Source: an uncultured Saprospiraceae bacterium (GTDB taxonomy: Bacteria; Bacteroidota; Bacteroidia; Chitinophagales; Saprospiraceae). Taken from it: a stretch of 64,000 nt of DNA. The translations under genes and the position numbers were made by a program. The first letter of the stretch is position 1. The number at the start of each line of letters is the position of its first letter. Where the stretch lies: assembly GCA_937139495.1 (NCBI GenBank), contig CAKZQC010000047.1, forward strand, positions 89,741 through 153,740, read 5' to 3'. Under the pieces are notes generated by a model. The model was not told the DNA's origin, did no database searches, and saw nothing but the letters and a program-made list of their open reading frames with translations. Positions 16,324 to 24,927 of the stretch are shown piece by piece.

Positions 16324-19062
16324 ATGGTATATAAAGGTTCAGAGTGGAGAAAATGGGATTTACATGTTCACACTCCAATATCAATAGAACAAGAATATGG
16401 TGGGGATAAAGAAGAGATTTGGAAAACATACGTTACAGAATTAGAAAATCTTAGTAACCCCTATTCAGTAATTGGTGTAAATGACTACTTTACTATTGAG
16501 GGATATAAAAAACTGGCTAATTTTCAAGAGGCTGGAAGACTAGAAAAGATTACTCTTTTTCCTGTAGTTGAATTCAGAATTAGAGCTTTCGGTAATTTAG
16601 GGAAAGATGACCCTTGGAAAAGAGTTAATTTGCACGTAATATTTGATAATAACAATATAAACGATATAGAAACACAGTTTTTGAATCAATTAAAATTTGA
16701 TTATGAAGATTATACTAAAGTCGGCTTAACTATAGATAATATAGTTGAGCTTGGAAAAAGTATTATTAAAAAAACCCCTAATGACAAAAAAAATGCTAAT
16801 AAGCCATTAAAAGTAGGATTTAATAACTTGAATTTTAGCTATAGAGACATTTGTGAACTTTTAAAAAAAAGTGGGTTAAAGTATTTGATTGTATTAGGAA
16901 AGTCCGAATGGGAAACACTACGTTGGGACGGATCTAGTGCGGAAAAAAAGAACATAATAGCTAAGAGCCATTTAATGTTCACAGCATCTGAAAATATAAA
17001 AGCATGGAAAAAAAGTGCTGAAAATTTATCTAAACAAGGAGTCTTTATACCATTATTAGATTGCAGTGATGCACACTGTTTTTCTGATAAAAAAGACAAG
17101 AATAAGAACCTAATAAAAGATAGACTTGGAAATTGTAACACATGGATAAAAGCTGATGAAACCTTTGAAGGTCTAAAACAGATACTGTATGAATCGTCTC
17201 ATAGAATATTTATTGGCAATCAACCGCCCATTCCACCACCAAGGAGAATAGACAAATTAAACATCACTTTTTCAGAAGACACATATATTGGGCGAAAGAG
17301 TAGTGATAAAAAATCGCTTTTTTGTTTTCGAGGTGATCAAGAAGTTAACTTTAGCCCATATTTTACTTGCTTAATAGGTGGTAGAGGATCTGGAAAGAGC
17401 ACTGTATTGAACTTATTAGCAAAGACTTTAAGAGGAGAAAATAGTTTCTTTAGCTCAAATGAATTATTTACCAAAGAAACAGATGGAGGGTTTAGTAAAA
17501 TAGCCGAAATAGAAAACTTTGTCCAAGTTGAAGGAACACCCCAAATAGAGTATATAAGTCAAAATGAAGTTGAGGCTTTTGCTGAAAATAAAGAAGAATT
17601 AACCAATGCAATTTATGAAAGAATTGTTCAGAACCCAACAGACAATCTAAACTTTGATTTTGAAACTACAAGACTCTCAATAGAAGAGAATATTTCCATT
17701 ATTAATTCACATATAAAGGATATCCAAGATAGAGACACCAAACAGAAGTTCTTGAAGCATAGTCAAACAACGTTACAAAGTGATAAAAAAATTGTAGCCT
17801 CTTCACAAGATCCAAAATATTCTGAATTAACTAAGGAAATCAATAAAATCGGAGTAGAAATTGAAGGAATAAAGTCTTCAAAAATTAATTATAAAAAACT
17901 TACTGAAACACTAAAAGAGCTTATTCAAAAATATAGCATAGCCCAAAATTCTCCTAATTTAATTGATGAAAAAATTCAGCTAATAGTTGATAGCTTAAAC
18001 AATGCTTTGAGTAATAAATTTGATGAAGATACAGTAGATAAAAAACTAGCTGAATTATCTAAAGCACAATCTAATTTATCTGGTAAACTAGAAGAATATT
18101 TAAAAGATCAAGGTTTAAGCCAAGAAAACATAAATGATTATGAAAGAGCTATAAAAGCTATACCTACACTTGAATCCACAGTTGTAGATTTAAACACTGA
18201 ATTGAAAGAACTAAATTCATCCATCAGTAAGTTTACAAAATCAAAAATCAGTTCTTTTCACCAAAAAAGGAAAGATCTAGAATCTCTTATAGAGCAAAAC
18301 CTAATACCTCTCAATAAAAAATTAAAAAGTAGTAACGTTAATGTAAAGGATATTAGCTTTAAGTATGAATTTGATTATTCGAAAGCTAAAGATGCTATTT
18401 TTGAAGAATTTAGTAATTATTTTGAAAGCAAAAATCCAAAAAGCTTTAAGCTAAATACTACAGTTGACGCTATTAAAAGATATTTGTTTGCTAATGATCC
18501 TAAGGAGGTAGTTGATAAATCTAAAGACGATTTCCTTAAAGAATATACTACTACAAATCCTTCACAGGCAGAACAGTATATTCTAAAATTATTTAATTCA
18601 GATTTGAATTATGAAATCTATCAATTTATTATACTACGAAACCTAATAAACCCAATTTCTTTCAAGTGGATTACAGGCTTTTATGATAGCAAGGAATTAC
18701 AAGATTGTTCTTTTGGACAAAGATGTACAGCTGTAATAGTTGCTCTGCTAAGTTTTGGCAACAAACCTCTAATAATTGATGAACCAGAAGCTCACCTAGA
18801 CAGTAAATTAATTGCTGAATATCTAGTAGATTTAGTTAAAAACAGAAAACAGGAAAGGCAAATAATTTTTGCCACTCATAACGCTAATTTTGTTGTAAAT
18901 GGAGATGCTGAATTAATTTTGCATCTAGAGGTAAATCATGACAACAAAACTATAATAACACCTATTTCGATAGAAAATACTATTCATAGGGAAAAGCTAT
19001 TGCTACTTGAAGGTGGAGAAGAAGCATTTAAAAAAAGAGATAATAGGTTAATGAAAAAATAA
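16324..19062 (+). CDS. TrlF-like PHP domain plus SMC-type ATPase
   Basis: The 912-residue protein has two parts. The N-terminus is a PHP metallophosphoesterase domain: HxH in DLHVHTP (His14, His16), a substituted second motif (GVNDYF), a conserved FPVVEFR, and a late D-x-H in LDCSDAHCF (Asp249, His251). From about 330 comes an SMC/Rad50-like ATPase: Walker A GGRGSGKST (352-360), a long coiled coil (about 440-700), a degenerate signature SFGQR (796-800), Walker B LIIDE (816-820) and the H-loop FATHN. This layout matches proteins annotated as TrlF-family ATPases, found in many accessory regions. A defence role is inferred. The gene is richer in A+T than its neighbours and uses mostly AGA for arginine, whereas nrdA uses CGT/CGC, pointing to transfer. 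It stands alone. Confidence 0.85.
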   Translation: MVYKGSEWRKWDLHVHTPISIEQEYGGDKEEIWKTYVTELENLSNPYSVIGVNDYFTIEGYKKLANFQEAGRLEKITLFPVVEFRIRAFGNLGKDDPWKRVNLHVIFDNNNINDIETQFLNQLKFDYEDYTKVGLTIDNIVELGKSIIKKTPNDKKNANKPLKVGFNNLNFSYRDICELLKKSGLKYLIVLGKSEWETLRWDGSSAEKKNIIAKSHLMFTASENIKAWKKSAENLSKQGVFIPLLDCSDAHCFSDKKDKNKNLIKDRLGNCNTWIKADETFEGLKQILYESSHRIFIGNQPPIPPPRRIDKLNITFSEDTYIGRKSSDKKSLFCFRGDQEVNFSPYFTCLIGGRGSGKSTVLNLLAKTLRGENSFFSSNELFTKETDGGFSKIAEIENFVQVEGTPQIEYISQNEVEAFAENKEELTNAIYERIVQNPTDNLNFDFETTRLSIEENISIINSHIKDIQDRDTKQKFLKHSQTTLQSDKKIVASSQDPKYSELTKEINKIGVEIEGIKSSKINYKKLTETLKELIQKYSIAQNSPNLIDEKIQLIVDSLNNALSNKFDEDTVDKKLAELSKAQSNLSGKLEEYLKDQGLSQENINDYERAIKAIPTLESTVVDLNTELKELNSSISKFTKSKISSFHQKRKDLESLIEQNLIPLNKKLKSSNVNVKDISFKYEFDYSKAKDAIFEEFSNYFESKNPKSFKLNTTVDAIKRYLFANDPKEVVDKSKDDFLKEYTTTNPSQAEQYILKLFNSDLNYEIYQFIILRNLINPISFKWITGFYDSKELQDCSFGQRCTAVIVALLSFGNKPLIIDEPEAHLDSKLIAEYLVDLVKNRKQERQIIFATHNANFVVNGDAELILHLEVNHDNKTIITPISIENTIHREKLLLLEGGEEAFKKRDNRLMKK

Positions 19063-19142
19063 TAAAGTACACCAATCTATCAAAAGACAGCATTGATACT
19101 TCCAAACGATTATTTTGGGCTCCTGTCATGGAGGTGGTTCTA

Positions 19143-20081
19143 CTACTCTCCTACAAACTGCTCATCGGTCAAGGCTTGCAAGAAAGCGACGAGGTCAATT
19201 TTTTCTTGTGCTGAAAGATTCAAGGGCTTTTGTAGAAGTGTGTCGATGTTCATGGCTCCTTGCACGAAGTCTGTCGGCTCGTCGTAATAATCGACTACTT
19301 CTTCTAGCGTCTGGAACATACCATTGTGCATATAAGGCGTAGTAATGGCGATGTTTCGCAACCCTGGAACTTTGAATTTGCCGAGGTCGCTGCTGTCTTT
19401 CGTCATTTCAAATCTGCCGACATCATTTAGCGTGTCGGAAGCATTGTATAGCCCAATATTACGAAACTCATCGCCTGTAAAATCGGGCGAAAAGTGACAA
19501 TCAAAACACTTGGCTTTGTCGCCCATAAATAAGGTTCTGCCTCGTACGGCACTTGCCGACATCGCTGCCGTATCGCCTGCCATCCATTTGTCAAATGCAG
19601 AATTACCAGGGCTTTCGAGCGTAAAAATGTAGGCGACTAGTGCGTCTGCCAATAAAGCCGAATCGGGAGCGGCTCCATATATTGCGTTAAAATAAGTAGC
19701 ATATTCATTGCCACGAAGGCGACTAACCGCAGCTTGTACCGACAATGCCATTTCTACAGGATTGTGTATCGGCTGCGTGACTTGCTCATGCAATGTAGCA
19801 GCTCTGCCATCAAAGAAAAAACGTTCGCGCATCATCATATTCATAGACGAAGGCGTATTGCGGCTGCCCTGCTGCCCTGCTACCCCAAGGCTAAAGCGAT
19901 TGGTATCGGCAAAAGCAAAGGCTGGAATGTGACAAGAGGCACAGCTTATCGTTGTGTCCAATGATAGTATGGGGTCAAAAAATAACTTTTCGCCTAACTC
20001 GGCTGCTGTGGTAGGGTTTTCTATCGAAATAGTCGATAAACCAAACAGGCTGACCACAAAAAGTAAGTAAACATATTTCAT
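19143..20081 (-). CDS. Dihaem cytochrome c peroxidase (MauG/CcpA-like)
   Basis: The mature protein carries two c-type haem sites, CASCH near the N-terminus and CFDCH in the second domain, in the layout of bacterial dihaem peroxidases. Other family pieces are LGEKLFFDPILS at the start, GSRNTPSSMN, FFDGRA, and the C-terminal KVPGLRNIAITTPYMHNGMF with the distal haem ligand methionine region. It reduces hydrogen peroxide in the periplasm or, in MauG-like members, oxidises protein substrates. I chose the ATG at 20081 because it places a signal peptide (MKYVYLLFVVSLFGLS) at the N-terminus; an upstream in-frame start at 20108 would add nine charged residues. Confidence 0.92.
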   Translation of the reverse strand: MKYVYLLFVVSLFGLSTISIENPTTAAELGEKLFFDPILSLDTTISCASCHIPAFAFADTNRFSLGVAGQQGSRNTPSSMNMMMRERFFFDGRAATLHEQVTQPIHNPVEMALSVQAAVSRLRGNEYATYFNAIYGAAPDSALLADALVAYIFTLESPGNSAFDKWMAGDTAAMSASAVRGRTLFMGDKAKCFDCHFSPDFTGDEFRNIGLYNASDTLNDVGRFEMTKDSSDLGKFKVPGLRNIAITTPYMHNGMFQTLEEVVDYYDEPTDFVQGAMNIDTLLQKPLNLSAQEKIDLVAFLQALTDEQFVGE

Positions 20082-20170
20082 CTCGTTTTTTTTTGTAAAT
20101 TTAAGCATTAGAAGCTAGATATTGGACTTTTAGATGCTCAATTTTAGGGTGCTAGCTTTCAGACTTTAAA

Positions 20171-20337
20171 TTGAAGTTATTTTAAAAGTCCTGATGAAAT
20201 GATTGATAAGTGCTTGGAAATCAAGACGATGCTGCTTTTTAATTTGGCAGCCATAGCTACCATGTTCAAAAGAGCAGAAGTATTTGGTTTTCAATGACTT
20301 GTCAAGGAATTATCGAGGACTTTTAAAACAACTTCAT
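20171..20337. mobile_element. Possible MITE-like element with 20-bp inverted ends
   Basis: TGAAGTTATTTTAAAAGTCC (20172-20191) recurs inverted at 20317-20336 with one mismatch, bounding about 165 bases. The inside holds a 39-codon open frame ending at a TGA near 20298 (reading MLLFNLAAIATMFKRAEVF near its end) without a good start, which could be a coding remnant. No clear target duplication was seen. It fills most of the gap between the peroxidase and kinase genes. Confidence 0.45.
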
Positions 20338-20359
20338 TAATAGACCTTAAACAAAAATC

Positions 20360-21301
20360 ATGCAAATAGCCGTAGGCATAGACATAGGAGGAACGAACAC
20401 CAAATGGGGTTTGGTCACCAACAAAGGCGATATTCTCAAAGAGGGTGTCATTTCGACAAAGGCTTATCCTGAGGCGAAACAGCTAGTCGATGCGGTCGCT
20501 CAAAACCTCCAAAAAGCCTTGGACGAACTTGACAATCATTCGCTTATAGGTATCGGAATTGGTGCGCCCAATGGCAATTATTTTAACGGTACAGTAGAAT
20601 TTGCTCCCAACTTGTCGTGGGAAGGAATTGTACCGCTCCAGCAGCTTTTTGAAGCTCATTTTGATGTCCCCATTTGGGTTACCAATGATGCTAATGCCGC
20701 CGCTATGGGCGAAATGCAGTATGGCACGGCTAAAGGTCTTCGTGATTTTTTGGTGGTGACCTTAGGCACAGGTTTGGGTAGCGGTTTTGTGGTCGATGGC
20801 AAGGTGGCTTATGGGCACGATGGTTTTGCGGGCGAACTAGGACACACCATTATAGATATACAAGGTCGGCAGTGCGGTTGTGGCAGAAAAGGCTGCTTAG
20901 AAACCTATGTTTCGGCTACTGGATTGGTACGAACGGTGCAGCAATTGCTGCAAGAAAATCAATTACCTTCCACGCTTGAAGACAATGCTCTATTGACTGC
21001 CAAAAGAATTGGCGAAGCTGCTCATACAGGCGATGAATTGGCTTTGGCTGCTTTTGATTTGACCGCTCAAAAATTAGGCTTGGCTTTAGCCAATGCGGTG
21101 GCGATTACTAGCCCAAAAATGATTATTTTGTTTGGTGGGCTGGCTCAATCGGGCGATTTATTATTGCTACCCACTCGCCAATATTTTGAAGATTTTTTAT
21201 TGAATATTTTCAAAAATAAAGTACAGTTAGTCAACTCTATTATTCCTGCACACTATGCCGCTATATTAGGTGCTAGTGCTTTGGTTTGGAATGCCACTTA
21301 G
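20360..21301 (+). CDS. ROK family sugar kinase (probable glucokinase)
   Basis: The 313-residue protein is a ROK-family kinase of the actin-like ATPase fold. The N-terminal phosphate loop is VGIDIGGTNTKWG. The catalytic aspartate lies in VTNDANAAAMGE, the second nucleotide motif is VTLGTGLGSG, and the zinc-binding signature is GELGHTI followed by CGCGRKGCLE. No N-terminal helix-turn-helix is present, so this is an enzyme and not a ROK repressor. Glucokinase is the most common activity of such proteins in Bacteroidota, but N-acetylhexosamine or other sugar specificity cannot be excluded. Confidence 0.92.
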   Translation: MQIAVGIDIGGTNTKWGLVTNKGDILKEGVISTKAYPEAKQLVDAVAQNLQKALDELDNHSLIGIGIGAPNGNYFNGTVEFAPNLSWEGIVPLQQLFEAHFDVPIWVTNDANAAAMGEMQYGTAKGLRDFLVVTLGTGLGSGFVVDGKVAYGHDGFAGELGHTIIDIQGRQCGCGRKGCLETYVSATGLVRTVQQLLQENQLPSTLEDNALLTAKRIGEAAHTGDELALAAFDLTAQKLGLALANAVAITSPKMIILFGGLAQSGDLLLLPTRQYFEDFLLNIFKNKVQLVNSIIPAHYAAILGASALVWNAT

Positions 21302-21355
21302 TTTTACTTTTTTCACTGATTTTAATTAACACCACATCTAAAAAACATAAATAAT

Positions 21356-21949
21356 ATGCCAGAGGCCCCTCTGCTAGACGACGATTCTGAAGTCTCGCCC
21401 ATTCCTGTCAATAAATTTTCTATTTGGACCCTATTCAAATGGCCCTTATTACTCTTCCTTCCTTTTTGGGTCATTGGTGCCTTATTCAAAATTCAATCTT
21501 GGCCCTACGCTAGTGAATTACTGACAATAGGTATGTTAGTATTTCTTTTTGTAAGTATGCTAGTTGTCATTTTTCGTACGATTTCAGAAAAAAGTCTTGC
21601 TGTTTTTGCTTATTCTTTTTTCGGCTTAGCTAGTGTCAATCTATTTATTATTGGTGCCTTATTCAAAATTCAATCCTGGCCCTACGCTAGTGAATTACTG
21701 ACCATTGGTACACTATTTTTTCTTTTTGTAAGCATTCTGTTTGTCATTTTTCGTGCAATTTTAGAAAAAAGTCTTGCGACCTTTGCTCAATCTTTTTTGG
21801 GTTTAGCTGGTCTCAATCTAATTATTATTGGTGCCTTATTCAAAATTCAATCTTGGTCCTACGCTAATGAAATTCGGATAACGGGACTAATTGCTATAGC
21901 TTTATTTGTACTTCTAAAAGTAATAATAGCTTCTCGTTCTAAAAAGTAA
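21356..21949 (+). CDS. Membrane protein with three GldL-like repeats
   Basis: The 197-residue product is built from three tandem 59-residue units, each containing IIGALFKIQSWPYASELL or a close version followed by a membrane segment. The DNA repeats with a strict 177-base period from 21473, so the duplication is recent or maintained by conversion. The motif GALFKI-x-W-x-A-E resembles the hydrophobic hairpin of GldL (type IX secretion motor) and many small Bacteroidota membrane proteins. Here it lacks the cytoplasmic domain of GldL. Function is unknown. The next gene, 45 bases on, encodes another polytopic protein and may be co-transcribed. Confidence 0.8.
   Translation: MPEAPLLDDDSEVSPIPVNKFSIWTLFKWPLLLFLPFWVIGALFKIQSWPYASELLTIGMLVFLFVSMLVVIFRTISEKSLAVFAYSFFGLASVNLFIIGALFKIQSWPYASELLTIGTLFFLFVSILFVIFRAILEKSLATFAQSFLGLAGLNLIIIGALFKIQSWSYANEIRITGLIAIALFVLLKVIIASRSKK
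21473..21880 (+). repeat. Three direct repeats, 177-base period
   Basis: Near-identical stretches of about 50 bases begin at 21473, 21650 and 21827 inside the repeat protein gene, each starting ATTGGTGCCTTATTCAAAAT. Confidence 0.9.
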
Positions 21950-21994
21950 CTTAACTAAAACCTCCCACCCAATTCAAAAAAATTAAACCAAATC

Positions 21995-22831
21995 ATGCAA
22001 AACTACCCGATACTAGACGACAACACGACTATAGATAAAGCTATTTCAAAAAATAAACCGCTGCATCCTTTTTTTGGGGGTTTGTTACTGACTGCTATTC
22101 TATTTGGTTTCCATAATTTGCTAGCAGTTGATGTCATTTCTGTTCTCTTTGGTCCTCCAGTCAAAGTAAATCCCCTTACACCAATAGTTGCACGATCATC
22201 TGTCTTTTTATTAAATACAATGGGGGTATTAGCCTTGATTACCAAGGCTTTTCATTCTGATAGTACTTCCAACAAGAGGCTAAATTTTTATTTTGGCTTG
22301 TATCTATTTGCTTTATTTTTCTTTATGTTCCCTCGTTTTGTTTCTTATCCATTTGACAATGACATCTTACATAATATTTATTTTAGCCTGCGAGTTATTG
22401 CTGCTCCATTATTGCTATTCGCTGTTCTAATGCTTGCTTTATATCACTACAATGACCGACGGGAAGCGTCTCAAATATTGCCTCTTTTGATGCGTCCTCT
22501 AACCGTTGCGACACCTATTTGGTTTATTGGACATACTATCGTCCTAGAATCCTTTCCGTTTGGAACAGAAATTATGCTATTTGGCAACTTGGTCTTTTTT
22601 ATCTTTGGAATTATTGGTCTTTTTTATGCCCAAAAATTAGCTGACGCCTCTTTTTTGCTGCAAGCTATGCTTGTTTTTGTTAGCAATCTATTGGCAATAG
22701 CCATGTTATCTAGAGTATTGTCTTGGGAACACTCCAAAACAATACTGTTCATTAGTTTGATTGTTGCCTGCTTATATATTGTAGGGAACATTCTATTGGA
22801 GAGGTTTACAGTCCACAAGAAAAACACCTAA
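21995..22831 (+). CDS. Polytopic membrane protein, unknown
   Basis: The 278-residue product has about seven or eight hydrophobic segments spread over its length with short loops, and a polar N-terminal lead of about 25 residues before the first. No family motif is recognised. The opening (YPILDDNTT) faintly recalls the lead of the upstream repeat protein (EAPLLDDDS), which suggests the two genes belong together. Its role is unknown. Confidence 0.75.
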   Translation: MQNYPILDDNTTIDKAISKNKPLHPFFGGLLLTAILFGFHNLLAVDVISVLFGPPVKVNPLTPIVARSSVFLLNTMGVLALITKAFHSDSTSNKRLNFYFGLYLFALFFFMFPRFVSYPFDNDILHNIYFSLRVIAAPLLLFAVLMLALYHYNDRREASQILPLLMRPLTVATPIWFIGHTIVLESFPFGTEIMLFGNLVFFIFGIIGLFYAQKLADASFLLQAMLVFVSNLLAIAMLSRVLSWEHSKTILFISLIVACLYIVGNILLERFTVHKKNT

Positions 22832-22907
22832 TTAGTTTTATCCTTTTTGACAAACAAAATCACCTGCCGTTTGTAGTATTGGTGCAAACTAACAGACTAA
22901 AACGACC

Positions 22908-23816
22908 ATGAAATTCGGAAAACTTCAAGACATAAGTCAAGTCAATTTTGAGTTGGGACAACCCCACTCCTATACCAAACAGGTATTGCCACAAGTGGCA
23001 ATCAAAACTCCTAAATTCTATTGGGGGTGTACAGGCTGGAGCATGAAAGAATGGGTCGGTAGTATCTACCCAGAAGGCACCAAAACGAAGGATTATCTAC
23101 AGCAATATGCCAAGCAATTCACGACCATAGAACTCAACACCACCCACTACCGCATACCGACAGCCGAAACGATTGAGAAATGGTACAAAGATACTGATGA
23201 GCATTTCAAGTTTGCCCCCAAAATACCACAAGTTATCAGCCACAGCAGCGACTTGGGATTGGGTCAAGGGGTATTGGCTCATTTTTGCAAAAATATTGTC
23301 GGACTTCGAGATAAACTCGGCTGTAGTTTCATGCAGCTGCCGCCTCATTTTGGAGCAGATAGCCTACCTATTTTGAAGCTCTTTTTGGAGCAATTCCCAA
23401 CCGACGAAATTCCGTTGGCAATAGAAGTCCGTCACCCCAGTTGGTTTGAAAACGAACATAGTCTAATACCCTTGCTGGACTTGCTCCACACACACCATGT
23501 TAGCACGGTTATTACGGACGTAGCAGGCAAAAGAGAAGTCTTGCATTTGGCACTAACGACACCGCTCGCCATGATTCGTTTTGTAGGCAATGGACTGCAC
23601 CCTACCGACTACACTCGTGTAGATGCTTGGGTTGATTTATTGGGCGATTGGATGGATCAAGGATTGGAAGAAATTTACTTTTTTTCGCATCAGCCCGACA
23701 ATATTTTATCGCCACAGTTGTGTATTTATTTGCTAGAGCAAATCGAGCAAAAATGGCAGCTTCCATTGCCTAAGAAAACCAAGCTTTTAGACAGTGGACA
23801 AATGAGCCTTTTTTAG
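22908..23816 (+). CDS. DUF72 family protein (YecE-like)
   Basis: The 302-residue protein belongs to the DUF72/YecE family, TIM-barrel proteins of unknown activity. The hallmark start FYWGCTGWSMKEWVGSIYP is followed by FTTIELNTTHYRIP, then FKFAPKIPQ for a conserved barrel strand, IEVRHPSWF, and FFSHQPDN near the end. Length and motif order are typical. The neighbours give no clue to the function. Confidence 0.92.
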   Translation: MKFGKLQDISQVNFELGQPHSYTKQVLPQVAIKTPKFYWGCTGWSMKEWVGSIYPEGTKTKDYLQQYAKQFTTIELNTTHYRIPTAETIEKWYKDTDEHFKFAPKIPQVISHSSDLGLGQGVLAHFCKNIVGLRDKLGCSFMQLPPHFGADSLPILKLFLEQFPTDEIPLAIEVRHPSWFENEHSLIPLLDLLHTHHVSTVITDVAGKREVLHLALTTPLAMIRFVGNGLHPTDYTRVDAWVDLLGDWMDQGLEEIYFFSHQPDNILSPQLCIYLLEQIEQKWQLPLPKKTKLLDSGQMSLF

Positions 23817-24000
23817 GCATTTTTTGCTTTTTTAGGTCTAATTTTCAGGCTTCAATTTTGCTAACATTCGCTCAGAATGGCTAACATTATACATTAAACC
23901 ATCAAACCTTATTAGATTTAGACAACTTCTTAGTATTTTTAGAGAACGCTAATGACCAATGGCAAATTTGGTTACTTGCTTATTTCACTAAAAACAGAAA

Positions 24001-24831
24001 ATGAATTATCTACAAATAACAATTACTGATACCTCTCCAGAACTCAACGAAATATTGATTGCTCACCTAGAAGCTTATCCGTTCAATGGATTTGAAGAAG
24101 GAGAAACACAGCTCACTGCTTATATTGGTGTGTCCGATTATTCGGAGCAAGTAGCCCACGTATTGCAGGAAACTGCCAAAGAACATCAACTAAGCTACAC
24201 CACCGAAGAGCTACAAGAAAAAAACTGGAATGCTCAATGGGAATCGGACTATCAGCCTGTATTGGTAGAGGATTTTTGTGCGGTGCGTGCTACTTTTCAT
24301 GCACCTATCACTTCCGTGCAATACGAAATTGTAATCACTCCAAAGATGTCCTTTGGAACAGGACACCATGCCACGACTTACATGATGATGAAGCAAATGC
24401 AAGGCTTAGATTTTGCTCAAAAATCGGTTTTGGATTATGGCTGTGGTACAGGCGTATTGGCGATTTTGGCTCAAATGCTCCAAGCCACTACCATTGATGC
24501 CGTCGATATAGAAGATTGGGCGTACGCCAATACCGTAGAAAATGTAGCAATCAATTCTGATGAGGCTATTATTAAGGCTTATTGTGGAACGATTGAGACC
24601 GTTCCGAAGCGTTCTTATGAAATTATATTGGCTAATATCAATAGAAATGTCCTGCTAGACACGATGCCTGACATGGCAGAGCGACTCCTAAAAGGAGGTA
24701 GTTTGTTACTATCAGGATTTTTGGAGCAAGATATTGAACGGATAGAAAAGCGAGCGGCAGAAGTTGGATTGCAACCACAAAAATTGTTAAAAAGAGAGCA
24801 GTGGCGTTGTTTGTTGTTATCAAAAAACTAA
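24001..24831 (+). CDS. prmA: Ribosomal protein L11 methyltransferase
   Basis: The 276-residue protein matches PrmA, which trimethylates lysines and the N-terminus of ribosomal protein L11. The N-terminal L11-recognition domain (residues 1-100, including NWNAQWESDYQPV) is followed by the linker with MSFGTGHHATT and by the SAM-dependent domain: DYGCGTGVLAILAQ, VDIEDWA and the catalytic-loop LANINRNVL. The order and length are those of the Bacteroidota orthologue. It is probably a single-gene unit. Confidence 0.95.
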   Translation: MNYLQITITDTSPELNEILIAHLEAYPFNGFEEGETQLTAYIGVSDYSEQVAHVLQETAKEHQLSYTTEELQEKNWNAQWESDYQPVLVEDFCAVRATFHAPITSVQYEIVITPKMSFGTGHHATTYMMMKQMQGLDFAQKSVLDYGCGTGVLAILAQMLQATTIDAVDIEDWAYANTVENVAINSDEAIIKAYCGTIETVPKRSYEIILANINRNVLLDTMPDMAERLLKGGSLLLSGFLEQDIERIEKRAAEVGLQPQKLLKREQWRCLLLSKN

Positions 24832-24859
24832 ATCACCAACCGTTCGGCACCCCATTTTC

Positions 24860-24877
24860 GTTTCTACTAGTAGAAAC
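24860..24877. repeat. Perfect 18-bp palindrome
   Basis: GTTTCTACTAGTAGAAAC is fully self-complementary. It lies between prmA and the large secreted-protein gene, 50 bases before the latter's start, so it could be an operator or the core of a small hairpin. Confidence 0.55.
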
Positions 24878-24927
24878 AACTTCAACCATAAGTTATTGAT
24901 TTTTCTATCTCCCTAACTTTCAATTAT

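Noticed and set aside
21473..21880. CRISPR-like array suggested by regular repeats
   Set aside because: The repeats are 177 bases apart, lie in frame within a protein gene and have no unique spacers.
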